Part shown: piece after piece, positions 8,178 to 14,635 of the stretch
How positions within the stretch are numbered: position 1 is the stretch's first letter
Layout of the letters: every line of letters starts with the position of its first letter
Source of the DNA: a virus
Direction: 5' to 3' (one strand)
DNA: 36,110 bases
Virus record (IMG/VR): IMGVR_UViG_3300017768_002628
Coordinates: 1 to 36,110 of that record
Translations under genes and position numbers: made by a program
Notes under the pieces: model-generated
What the model saw: the letters and a program-made list of their open reading frames with translations, nothing else
What the model was told of the DNA's origin: nothing
Databases searched by the model: none

Positions 8178-9023
8178 ATGTCCTTGTCTCAAAAACAATT
8201 CTCCGAATTTAAAAAAGTTTGTGAAGAATTTAATCAGGTAGAAGAAGTTATTGAAGAAGAACTCGTACATGAGATCTGCGATGAACTAGTTGAAGAATTA
8301 GTTACAGAAGGATATTCTGAAGAAGATGCTATCGTCATTGTTGAAGATGCTGCCAATGATTACATTGACGAAGCAAAAGTAACTTTTGGTAGTGACACTG
8401 CTCCTATGAGAAAGTCTGGTGCTCCTGTAGGCGCCAGAAGAAGATTTGCAATGAGAAAGGCAGGAGAAGCTCTTAAAGGTGCTGCCAGTAAAGCAGGAAC
8501 TGCTGCTAAAGGTGCAATGGCAAAGGCAAAGAGTAAAGCAGCAGGTGCTGCTGTTGATGCTTCTCTTGCTGCTAGTTCTGCCAAGAAAGCAGTATCTGGT
8601 GCTGCCAGCACAGTAAAGAGTGCTCCTGGAAAGGCAGCAAAAGCAGCAGCGAGAGGCACTGAAAGAGTAGAGAAGAAGGTCAAGAGTGGTATCAAGGGAA
8701 TGATTGGTAGAGCAGCAAAGAAAGTTGCTTCCAAGGCAGCTGGTGTTGCTAAGAGAATGAGTGAAGATGTAGAGGTACTCAAGGCAACTGGTAAGTTCTC
8801 TGAGAAGGAAATTGCTGCCATAGAAGAGGCAATGAGTTCTTATGATCGTAATCGTAAGAGAGCGGCACAGAGAGCAGCAGACAGAAATGCTGCCAGATCT
8901 GCTGGTAAGACTGGTGTAGTTCCTGGAGTTGGTTATGTATCTCCTAGAAAGGAGAGAGAAACATATGTTGATTCTGCAGGCACTACTAGACATAAGTCTG
9001 GGGCAAAGATGCCAAAGGACTGA
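8178..9023 (+). CDS. Lys/Ala-rich histone-H1-like phage protein, 281 aa
   Basis: The N-terminal 70 residues are acidic and helical (VEEVIEEELVHEICDELVEELV). Residues about 85-195 are an Ala/Lys/Gly/Ser repeat region (KGAASKAGTAAKGAMAKAK, KKAVSGAAS), closely resembling histone H1 and bacterial HC1-like tails. The C-terminus is basic (RNRKRAAQRAADRNAARSAG). No signal peptide. It is alone in a transcription unit, with a perfect late promoter in front and a strong terminator behind. A DNA-condensing or packaged virion role is inferred from composition and late expression; homologous enzymes are not recognised. Confidence 0.75.
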   Translation: MSLSQKQFSEFKKVCEEFNQVEEVIEEELVHEICDELVEELVTEGYSEEDAIVIVEDAANDYIDEAKVTFGSDTAPMRKSGAPVGARRRFAMRKAGEALKGAASKAGTAAKGAMAKAKSKAAGAAVDASLAASSAKKAVSGAASTVKSAPGKAAKAAARGTERVEKKVKSGIKGMIGRAAKKVASKAAGVAKRMSEDVEVLKATGKFSEKEIAAIEEAMSSYDRNRKRAAQRAADRNAARSAGKTGVVPGVGYVSPRKERETYVDSAGTTRHKSGAKMPKD

Positions 9024-9033
9024 CATAATTCTT

Positions 9034-9061
9034 GAGAGGGCTTGACACCCTCTCTTTTTTT
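9034..9061 (+). terminator. Rho-independent terminator
   Basis: Perfect stem GAGAGGG (9034-9040) / CCCTCTC (9048-9054), loop CTTGACA, followed by about eight T. Ends the histone-like gene transcript. Confidence 0.9.
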
Positions 9062-9093
9062 GTCTAGAATATCTTTGTTAGGGTTGATGGATA

Positions 9094-9099
9094 TATAAT
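9094..9099 (+). promoter_or_regulatory. Possible sigma70-type -10 element
   Basis: TATAAT 20 bases before the ATG at 9119, just after a terminator. No good -35 at 17 bases (ATCTTT), so only the position and the -10 match support it. Confidence 0.35.
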
Positions 9100-9118
9100 A
9101 AGAGCTTGAATAACATGA

Positions 9119-9571
9119 ATGGATTCATATGAAAACCCATGGATATATTTGGAGAGACCTTTTACTGGGGACGATGTTCGGGACTTTTTTGGTTTTGTGT
9201 ATCTCATTACCAATAAGTCGAACAAACGACAGTACATTGGGAGAAAGTATTTTTGGTCTTTTAGAAAACCTCCTGGAAAGAAAAGAAAAGTAAAACAAGA
9301 ATCAGATTGGAAAAAGTATTATGGTTCTTGTCCTGAATTAAAAGACGATATCAAAAAATATGGAAAAGAGAACTTCAGTAGAGAAATATTGAGTCTACAT
9401 AAAACAAAGGGAACTTGTAATTATGAAGAGACTAAACAATTATTTTTAAATAATGTTTTATCTGAATCTCTTGACAATGGTGCCCCAGCGTACTATAATA
9501 GCAATATTCTTGGACGCTACATGCGAAAAGACTATGGTAACTTTAGAGGACACTCTGCAGAAAGTACATGA
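9119..9571 (+). CDS. GIY-YIG-like putative endonuclease, 150 aa
   Basis: Residues 25-41 contain GFVY...YIG followed by R42, a degenerate GIY-YIG nuclease core (Y28, Y39, G41, R42). The downstream SDWKKYYGSCPELKDDIKKYGKENFSREIL matches the family pattern in phage Seg-like or homing endonucleases, including a Glu-containing C-terminal helix. It is small and has no separate DNA-binding domain, so it may be a free-standing nuclease acting on host or competing phage DNA. First gene after a terminator and a possible promoter. Fold call is good; activity unproven. Confidence 0.7.
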   Translation: MDSYENPWIYLERPFTGDDVRDFFGFVYLITNKSNKRQYIGRKYFWSFRKPPGKKRKVKQESDWKKYYGSCPELKDDIKKYGKENFSREILSLHKTKGTCNYEETKQLFLNNVLSESLDNGAPAYYNSNILGRYMRKDYGNFRGHSAEST

Positions 9572-9734
9572 ATGGACAGTTGATAGACTGCACGTTCTCT
9601 GTGATAGTGAGACTGATGACGTGTTAAAATCAGTTGAAGATGCACATTCCCTTAGAATGGAGTTTGATGAATGGTTAGATCCGGATGTCAAAGACCATGA
9701 AATTTTTTCACTAGAATATCTTGGAGAAGATTGA
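9534..9734 (+). CDS. Small acidic conserved protein, 66 aa
   Basis: Start at 9534 (MVTLEDTLQKVHEW) is preferred to an upstream ATG at 9453, because the extra 27 residues lie wholly inside the nuclease gene and look like frame shadow. The protein is acidic and helical (SETDDVLKSVEDAHSLRMEFDEW, DPDVKDHEIF). It overlaps the nuclease 3' end by 38 bases and ends just before the hydrolase gene. No family recognised. Confidence 0.55.
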   Translation: MVTLEDTLQKVHEWTVDRLHVLCDSETDDVLKSVEDAHSLRMEFDEWLDPDVKDHEIFSLEYLGED

Positions 9735-9737
9735 TTT

Positions 9738-10133
9738 ATGTTAGAACTTCTTGCCGCACTTACACTTGTTGATTACAAAAATTTGGCAATGGTAGTTCAG
9801 GTAGAAGCACATCCAAACTCTGCTGATGAATATTGTGTAGCTGCTTCTGTTTTGAATCGTGTTTTGTCTGATAGATTTCCGAATACTATTTCTGGAGTAG
9901 TATTTGCTCCGGGACAATATCAAGGATTTGATTTTAATTCATACATAGTTCCAGATCCTAGATTAATCAACAAACTAAGTTCTCCAAATGGTAATAACAG
10001 TATTGCCTATTGGTCAAGAGTTCTAAATGGAAGAACAGATTTTAAAGGACAATCTATGTTGGGATATCGAATACCATCCGAAGATCCCATGTGTCACCCC
10101 AAAGGAAACTTCTATCACTATCACTGGCAATGA
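9738..10133 (+). CDS. SleB-type cell wall hydrolase, 131 aa
   Basis: Hydrolase_2 (SleB/CwlJ-like) fold: catalytic Glu in VQVEAHPNS (E23), then SADEYCVAASVLNRVLSDRFPNTISGVVFAPGQYQ and a C-terminal NFYHYHW, all characteristic of the family that cleaves peptidoglycan glycan strands. The protein is only the catalytic domain and has no signal peptide, so it would need a holin or virion delivery to reach the wall. Its stop overlaps the next start (ATGA). It could serve as endolysin or virion lysozyme; neighbours include secreted and membrane proteins, which supports an envelope role. Confidence 0.85.
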   Translation: MLELLAALTLVDYKNLAMVVQVEAHPNSADEYCVAASVLNRVLSDRFPNTISGVVFAPGQYQGFDFNSYIVPDPRLINKLSSPNGNNSIAYWSRVLNGRTDFKGQSMLGYRIPSEDPMCHPKGNFYHYHWQ

Positions 10134-10576
10134 TTATTCAAAAACTTAAAGAATCAATGGGTATTTTTAGAAGAAAACAAGCAACTAGTATCAATTGGCC
10201 TGATGTTATCGATAAAAAAGATATTGAGTGTGCCATCGATAAAAATATAGTTGACTGTGCAGGTGAGGCATTTAAACAAGATGCACTGAATTATTATACG
10301 GGAACTCCGGCACCTGTATATCTTAAAGATGATGAATGGTTTGGACCAGCACCACCAAGAACACAAAAACAAATTGATTATATGGAACAAGAAATTAAAA
10401 TGAAACGTCAAGAGTTTGAAAATAATTTTTTCGTTGAATCGGAAGATATTCATCAAAAAATGTATGAAATTGCAACTCAAAATCATGATGTAACTTTAGA
10501 TTATGATTATTCTGGAGGTTCAGAAAATTTTCATTCAGGACCTGGTGGTTGGAATTCGGGAAATGGAAGGGGGTAG
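10130..10576 (+). CDS. Conserved hypothetical protein, 148 aa
   Basis: ATG at 10130 overlaps the hydrolase stop; an upstream GTG is less likely. Sequence is hydrophilic: basic N-terminus (MIIQKLKESMGIFRRKQ), a central Cys pair (IECAIDKNIVDCAGEAF), a charged helical part (QIDYMEQEIKMKRQEFENNFF) and a Gly-rich C-terminus. No membrane segment or recognised domain. Tight coupling to the wall hydrolase suggests the same expression unit. Confidence 0.6.
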   Translation: MIIQKLKESMGIFRRKQATSINWPDVIDKKDIECAIDKNIVDCAGEAFKQDALNYYTGTPAPVYLKDDEWFGPAPPRTQKQIDYMEQEIKMKRQEFENNFFVESEDIHQKMYEIATQNHDVTLDYDYSGGSENFHSGPGGWNSGNGRG

Positions 10577-10581
10577 TTTGT

Positions 10582-11253
10582 ATGAAAAAAATTATTGCGT
10601 CCCTGGTTGCTGCGGCAGCGGTTGCCCTACCTGTCCATTCAGACCCTCTCCAAGAAAATGAATATAATACTCATCATTCTATGGGGTGTATGTTACTAAA
10701 GGAATGTGCAGATGGAGTCAAACAAGTTACTAATCTTTTGGATATTTCTAGTGAGTATTCCAATACTGACGATTTTTATCCTGTTGCTAATGAATTCAAC
10801 AATATGCTTGTCTCTCTTAGGCAAGTCGGAGTTGGGGTGTTTTTAGCAGACTCCAAGTATTTTCCTGTTGGTCATCGTGGTGTTTATCATACGGTGGGAA
10901 ATAATTTCTTTTTAAATCGAGAATACATGGATCGTCCTAATATTCTTATGCAAGTGATGCGACATGAAGGATGGCACGCCGCACAGGATTGTATGGCAGG
11001 AACTATTGATAATAGTCTTATTGCTATCATCAAACCTGAAGAAGATGTGCCTATGATTTGGCGTGTATTGGCAGAAAGAACATATCCCGAACATGCAGTT
11101 CCTTGGGAAGCAGAAGCAGGTTGGGCAGGACGCACTGAGGGTATGACTAAAGATGCACTTGCTGCCTGTGCAAAGGGAAAGATGTGGGAAGTTTATGAAC
11201 CAACACCACTGACTCGAAAGTACCTTATTGACGAGGGTTATATTACTAAATAA
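10582..11253 (+). CDS. Secreted HExxH putative zinc metallopeptidase, 223 aa
   Basis: ATG at 10582 follows an AAGGGGG ribosome site. Residues 1-21 are a clear signal peptide (MKKIIASLVAAAAVALPVHS). H128-E129-G-W-H132 forms a HExxH zinc motif within a MRHEGWHAAQDC context; a Glu in WEAEAGWAGR near residue 178 is a candidate third ligand. Several cysteines (GCMLLKEC, QDC, AAC) could form disulfides outside the cytoplasm. It may digest envelope protein during lysis or act in the periplasm. Family not named with certainty. Confidence 0.75.
   Translation: MKKIIASLVAAAAVALPVHSDPLQENEYNTHHSMGCMLLKECADGVKQVTNLLDISSEYSNTDDFYPVANEFNNMLVSLRQVGVGVFLADSKYFPVGHRGVYHTVGNNFFLNREYMDRPNILMQVMRHEGWHAAQDCMAGTIDNSLIAIIKPEEDVPMIWRVLAERTYPEHAVPWEAEAGWAGRTEGMTKDALAACAKGKMWEVYEPTPLTRKYLIDEGYITK
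11246..11252 (+). promoter_or_regulatory. Candidate late promoter CTAAATA
   Basis: CTAAATA overlaps the stop codon of the HExxH gene, 21 bases before the ATG at 11274. Matches the cyanophage late motif; weak because it lies in coding sequence. Confidence 0.35.
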
Positions 11254-11273
11254 TTCTGCCTTACTCTCTACAT

Positions 11274-11576
11274 ATGGCTGATACTAAACCAGCAGTAGAG
11301 AAGGCAGACGATGATGATAAATCTGAAGTTCTTGGTAATTTGGTGAAAGTCGTAGTGCTTATTTGGTCTGCCTCTCTTCTCACATTCAGTTACGTTCGAC
11401 TTCCAAATGGTCAAAAGATTTTAGATTTTGATCCAACATTTATTGCATCTGTATTTTCTGGATCTTTAGCTGCGTTCGGACTTTCTCCTGCTAAAAATGG
11501 TGGTAATGGTAAACCAAATAATACTTCTAAGAAAGAAGAATTACCGGTAGTATCTGCTATCGAACCCAAAAAGTAA
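11274..11576 (+). CDS. Small membrane protein, holin-like layout, 100 aa
   Basis: Acidic N-terminus, then two hydrophobic stretches: about residues 20-42 (VLGNLVKVVVLIWSASLLTF) and 55-73 (FIASVFSGSLAAFGLS), and a hydrophilic Lys/Asn-rich tail. Two-segment small membrane proteins beside a wall hydrolase are often holins, but no conserved holin motif is visible. It follows the HExxH gene closely and precedes another membrane protein. Confidence 0.65.
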   Translation: MADTKPAVEKADDDDKSEVLGNLVKVVVLIWSASLLTFSYVRLPNGQKILDFDPTFIASVFSGSLAAFGLSPAKNGGNGKPNNTSKKEELPVVSAIEPKK

Positions 11577-11579
11577 GCA

Positions 11580-12209
11580 ATGTCTTGGACTCCTGATCAC
11601 ATGAAAGACCAAAAAATAGAAACACCTACATCAACTAAGAATCCATTTAAGTGGGTTCTTCTTGGTGTGGGTGGTTTGGTTGCAATTGCACATATTGGTG
11701 CTCTTGGTCATTTGATGAAGATGACTGAAAAATATGCTGATCGTCCACAATATCCTGCAATTAATCTTCCTACCGGGCAGTACTCTTCTTATGATGTAAA
11801 AGTTGGGAAAGATGGATATGAAGTTAGATATAATGCTAATGATCCCAAGGTATTAGTTACTGAAAAGAATTTAGATCTAGAAAGTCATAAAAAAGGATTT
11901 TTTGGTGGAACTCAGAGTGTAGATAAAACTGAGTCTACCCGAAAAGAATATACAATGTTTAATGAATCAAATGGAGGACCAGACTCTGAGGGAAAGTTGA
12001 CTGCCGAAAAGTTAGCGTGTATCAAGTCGGAAGGTTCTGGAGAGTCAACCGGTGCGATCGTGGGAGCTAGTATGACTGGTGGTCTTGCTCCAGTGTTGAG
12101 TGGTATACCTTATATTGGATGGTTAGCTGCCGGTTGGGCAACTATGTTAGGTTCTAAAGTTGGAGGTGATCTTGGTGGAGAGGTCGCAAAATCTGTCAGT
12201 GGTTGCTAA
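11580..12209 (+). CDS. Membrane protein with C-terminal glycine zipper, 209 aa
   Basis: One N-terminal membrane segment (about residues 24-48, WVLLGVGGLVAIAHIGALGHLM) and a soluble middle (KVGKDGYEVRYNANDPKVLV). The C-terminal part (about 150-205) is rich in spaced Gly (GAIVGASMTGGL, GSKVGGDLGGEVA), like glycine-zipper domains that pack or insert into membranes. Starts 3 bases after the previous stop. Envelope or lysis function is inference from neighbours; no family identified. Confidence 0.65.
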   Translation: MSWTPDHMKDQKIETPTSTKNPFKWVLLGVGGLVAIAHIGALGHLMKMTEKYADRPQYPAINLPTGQYSSYDVKVGKDGYEVRYNANDPKVLVTEKNLDLESHKKGFFGGTQSVDKTESTRKEYTMFNESNGGPDSEGKLTAEKLACIKSEGSGESTGAIVGASMTGGLAPVLSGIPYIGWLAAGWATMLGSKVGGDLGGEVAKSVSGC

Positions 12210-12223
12210 CAAATAGGAAGTTA

Positions 12224-12247
12224 TATCTAGTAAAAAGTAACTAGATA
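12224..12247 (+). repeat. Inverted repeat upstream of petE
   Basis: Perfect 8-base arms TATCTAGT (12224-12231) and ACTAGATA (12240-12247) separated by 8 bases, 20 bases before the plastocyanin start. No T-run follows, so it is not an ordinary terminator. It could be an operator or an mRNA 5' hairpin. Confidence 0.6.
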
Positions 12248-12267
12248 GTGTAGTCGAGTTAACGAAT

Positions 12268-12591
12268 ATGAAGTTCTTTTTTGCACTTCTCGCTACATTA
12301 TTTCTTGCTGCTCCGGCATGGGCAGTCGATGTAACCATGGGATCTGGGGGTAATCTTGTATTTGATCCTGCCGAAGTAACTATTAACGTCGGTGAATCAG
12401 TTCATTTTGTAAATGGTATGCTTCCTCCACATAATGTTATTGTTGAAGGTCGTCCCGATTTAGGTCACGAATCCCTGGCAATGTTACCTGGTGAAGAGTT
12501 TGATATTGCATTTTCTGATCCTGGTGACTATACTTATTGGTGTGCCCCTCATAAAGGTGCGGGCATGATTGGAACAGTACACGTTAATTGA
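12268..12591 (+). CDS. petE: Plastocyanin
   Basis: Blue copper protein carrying electrons from cytochrome b6f to photosystem I or cytochrome oxidase in the thylakoid lumen. Signal peptide at 1-19 (MKFFFALLATLFLAAPAWA). Copper ligands H55 (PPHNV), C92, H95 and M100 (YWCAPHKGAGM) are all present. The mature form of about 88 residues is clearly shorter than host plastocyanins (about 97-105), mainly between H55 and C92, and Trp91 replaces the usual aromatic Tyr or Phe before the Cys. First gene of the petE-petF-PTOX-gnd-zwf run, spaced 8 bases from petF. Confidence 0.95.
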   Translation: MKFFFALLATLFLAAPAWAVDVTMGSGGNLVFDPAEVTINVGESVHFVNGMLPPHNVIVEGRPDLGHESLAMLPGEEFDIAFSDPGDYTYWCAPHKGAGMIGTVHVN

Positions 12592-12599
12592 GGTAATAA

Positions 12600-12893
12600 A
12601 TGGATTATACAATTACATGGAAATCATCTGACGGCACAGAAACCACTTTTCAATGTGCGGATGATCAATATCTTTTAGAAGCTGCCGAAGATGCTGATAT
12701 TGATGCACCGTCTTCATGCAAGGCAGGTGCTTGTTCTACATGTGCCGGTAAACTTGAAAGTGGAACGGTGGATCAGGAGGAGCAATCTTTTCTTGATGAT
12801 GATCAAATAGAAGAGGGATTTATCTTAACATGTGTATCATATCCAACAAGTGATTGTGTAGTGTTGGCAGAACAGGAGGAACATCTTTACTGA
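12600..12893 (+). CDS. petF: [2Fe-2S] ferredoxin, plant type
   Basis: Soluble electron carrier that takes electrons from photosystem I to reductases. C40, C45, C48 and C78 form the CX4CX2C...C cluster motif ([20 protein letters not shown]). At 97 aa, acidic, with the C-terminal EEHLY typical of plant-type ferredoxins. A GAGGTAAT ribosome site precedes the ATG, as it does for PTOX. Likely host-derived auxiliary metabolic gene; phage ferredoxins may feed bilin reductases or other host reductases, but none is seen here. Confidence 0.96.
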   Translation: MDYTITWKSSDGTETTFQCADDQYLLEAAEDADIDAPSSCKAGACSTCAGKLESGTVDQEEQSFLDDDQIEEGFILTCVSYPTSDCVVLAEQEEHLY

Positions 12894-12903
12894 GGTAATT
12901 AAA

Positions 12904-13407
12904 ATGAAAAGTTTTAATTCAATTATTTTAGATATCACTGTTTCAATTATAGATTTTCTTTATAAAGGAAGAGACTTTCAACGTTTTTGGGTTCTTGAAG
13001 AAATAGCAAGAGCTCCTTATTTTGCATTTTTAAGTGTCTTACATTTAAGAGAATCTCTAGGATTACGTGGACCAGAACACATCTATCTAATGGAGGAACA
13101 TTTTGCTCAAACACTTAACGAGACAGAACATCTGGAGTATATGGAATCTAGGGGTGGCAATTCTTATTGGGTGGATCGTTTTTTTGCCCGACACCTTGTA
13201 CTTATCTACTATTGGGTCAACGTGGTTTATTATTGGGTGGATCCTCGCTCTGCTTACCATCTCTCCTATGAAGTAGAGATTCATGCAGCAGAAACATATG
13301 GAAAATATTTGGCACTCAATGGTCATGATGACAAGATCCTTGAGATCTTAAATGATGAACTTGAGCATTCAAGAGAACTACATAAAGCAATGGAAATTAT
13401 TAAATGA
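12904..13407 (+). CDS. Plastoquinol terminal oxidase (PTOX/AOX family)
   Basis: Di-iron membrane-bound quinol oxidase that passes electrons from plastoquinol to oxygen and acts as an electron safety valve. Ligand motifs appear in the family order: LEEIARAPYF (E32), NETEH (E73, H76), EVEIHAAETY (Glu near 125-130) and DELEH (E152, H155). At 167 aa it is compact relative to plant PTOX and lacks a long N-terminal extension, as expected in a cyanobacterial or phage form. Overlaps gnd (ATGA), so the two are translated together. Confidence 0.9.
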   Translation: MKSFNSIILDITVSIIDFLYKGRDFQRFWVLEEIARAPYFAFLSVLHLRESLGLRGPEHIYLMEEHFAQTLNETEHLEYMESRGGNSYWVDRFFARHLVLIYYWVNVVYYWVDPRSAYHLSYEVEIHAAETYGKYLALNGHDDKILEILNDELEHSRELHKAMEIIK

Positions 13408-14441
13408 AAGTAGGAATTATAGGACTTGGTAGAATGGGTGAGGGCATGTCTCGCCGCATGATGAAAGCAGGTATTGAAACTTGGGGATATAGGAGAAACT
13501 ATGAAAAAGCTCAAGAAGCATATGAAAAGGGTTATGTCAGTGGAGTTGCCACTTCTTTGGAAAACCTTGTTCAAGTAGTTCATAATCAGGAAGGTATTAT
13601 TGGTAAAGCACCAGGTATCTTTCAACTTGTTATTCCAGCAGAATTAGTAGAGGACACACTTAATGAGTTACTACCATTACTTGGCGACGGGGATATTATT
13701 ATTGACCATGGCAATAGCAACTTTAAAGATTCTCGACGGAGAGCAGAAAGGTTGGAAAAGTTGGGCATCCAATATATTGACTGTGGTACTAGTGGTGGAG
13801 TTTACGGTTTGGAGCGTGGATACTGTCTTATGGTTGGTGGTGCAAGTGGCGCAGTATCTGTCTGTGCCCCCATTTTCAGGGCACTGGCACCTGGCATTGC
13901 CTCTGCACCCCGCACTGACCCTTACACAAACGCAACATCTGCTGAGTATGGTTGGTTACACTGTGGTGGACCAGGTGCAGGCCATTTTGTAAAAATGGTT
14001 CATAATGGAGTTGAATATGGAATCATGCAAGCGTATGCCGAAGGGTTTAATATTCTCCATCATGGTGATCTTGGTTCCAAATATGTTAAGGAAGGGGATG
14101 CTGAGATTGCTCCGATGGAAAACCCGGCAGATTATCAATATGATATTGATGTTGTTGAGGTGGCTGAGCTTTGGCGTCGCGGTTCTGTTGTTGGCAGTTG
14201 GTTACTTGATCTTACCGCTGATGTATTACGGCACGATAATCACCTTAGCAAATTCGATGGAGGAGTATCAGATAGTGGTGAAGGTCGTTGGACTCTTCAC
14301 GCTGCTGTGGATCTCGGTGTACCAACCCCTGTTATATCTGCTGCCCTATTTGAAAGATTCAATTCAAGGAGACTTGGAGAATTTGGAAATAAAATCTTAA
14401 ACGGAATGCGATATATGTTTGGAGGTCACAATGTCCGATAA
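13404..14441 (+). CDS. gnd: 6-phosphogluconate dehydrogenase, decarboxylating
   Basis: Oxidative pentose phosphate enzyme that oxidises 6-phosphogluconate to ribulose 5-phosphate, making NADPH. Dinucleotide site GLGRMG at residues 7-12; substrate motif DCGTSGGVYGLERG near 127; catalytic GHFVKMVHNGVEYG with K197 and nearby H200/N201. At 345 aa it is the short form, not the 470-residue E. coli type. The gene is followed by two tiny ORFs and zwf. Together with zwf it would supply NADPH and pentose for nucleotide synthesis during infection. Confidence 0.95.
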   Translation: MKVGIIGLGRMGEGMSRRMMKAGIETWGYRRNYEKAQEAYEKGYVSGVATSLENLVQVVHNQEGIIGKAPGIFQLVIPAELVEDTLNELLPLLGDGDIIIDHGNSNFKDSRRRAERLEKLGIQYIDCGTSGGVYGLERGYCLMVGGASGAVSVCAPIFRALAPGIASAPRTDPYTNATSAEYGWLHCGGPGAGHFVKMVHNGVEYGIMQAYAEGFNILHHGDLGSKYVKEGDAEIAPMENPADYQYDIDVVEVAELWRRGSVVGSWLLDLTADVLRHDNHLSKFDGGVSDSGEGRWTLHAAVDLGVPTPVISAALFERFNSRRLGEFGNKILNGMRYMFGGHNVR

Positions 14442-14517
14442 AATCTATTGGATCTGCCGCAAATGTGGTGGTAAAGGATGTCAACACTGTAATAAAGGTT
14501 GGGAAAATGTTTGGTGA
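14431..14517 (+). CDS. Mini zinc-finger protein, DnaJ-like CxxCGGxGCxxC, 28 aa
   Basis: ATG at 14431 with GGAGG at 14421-14425. The translation MSDKIYWICRKCGGKGCQHC carries one complete CXXCGGXGCXXC unit, half of a DnaJ-type zinc centre. Overlaps the gnd stop by 11 bases and the next small ORF by 11. A real gene is supported by the ribosome site and the perfect four-Cys motif. A single finger cannot form the full DnaJ site alone, so it may dimerise or bind a partner. Confidence 0.6.
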   Translation: MSDKIYWICRKCGGKGCQHCNKGWENVW

Positions 14518-14635
14518 AGCACTTAAATGGTTGGCCATCCCGTTTGTATTATCCACTATATATTTCGGGTTACGAAAAGGTGAAAATGTCTATTATGAAT
14601 CCGACAAATACGATGGAAATGGAACAGCACATTAG
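14507..14635 (+). CDS. Small membrane protein, 42 aa
   Basis: MFGEALKWLAIPFVLSTIYF gives one membrane-spanning helix, followed by RKGENVYYESDKYDGNGTAH. It starts within the mini zinc-finger ORF and overlaps the beginning of zwf in another frame. The compact membrane-plus-charged-tail design matches the other tiny ORFs after zwf. Coding is plausible, not proven. Confidence 0.45.
   Translation: MFGEALKWLAIPFVLSTIYFGLRKGENVYYESDKYDGNGTAH

Noticed and set aside
8298-9026. Long minus-strand open frames opposite the histone-like gene
   Set aside because: They are produced by the low-complexity Ala/Lys repeat on the plus strand; Ser/Cys-rich translation and no start signals.
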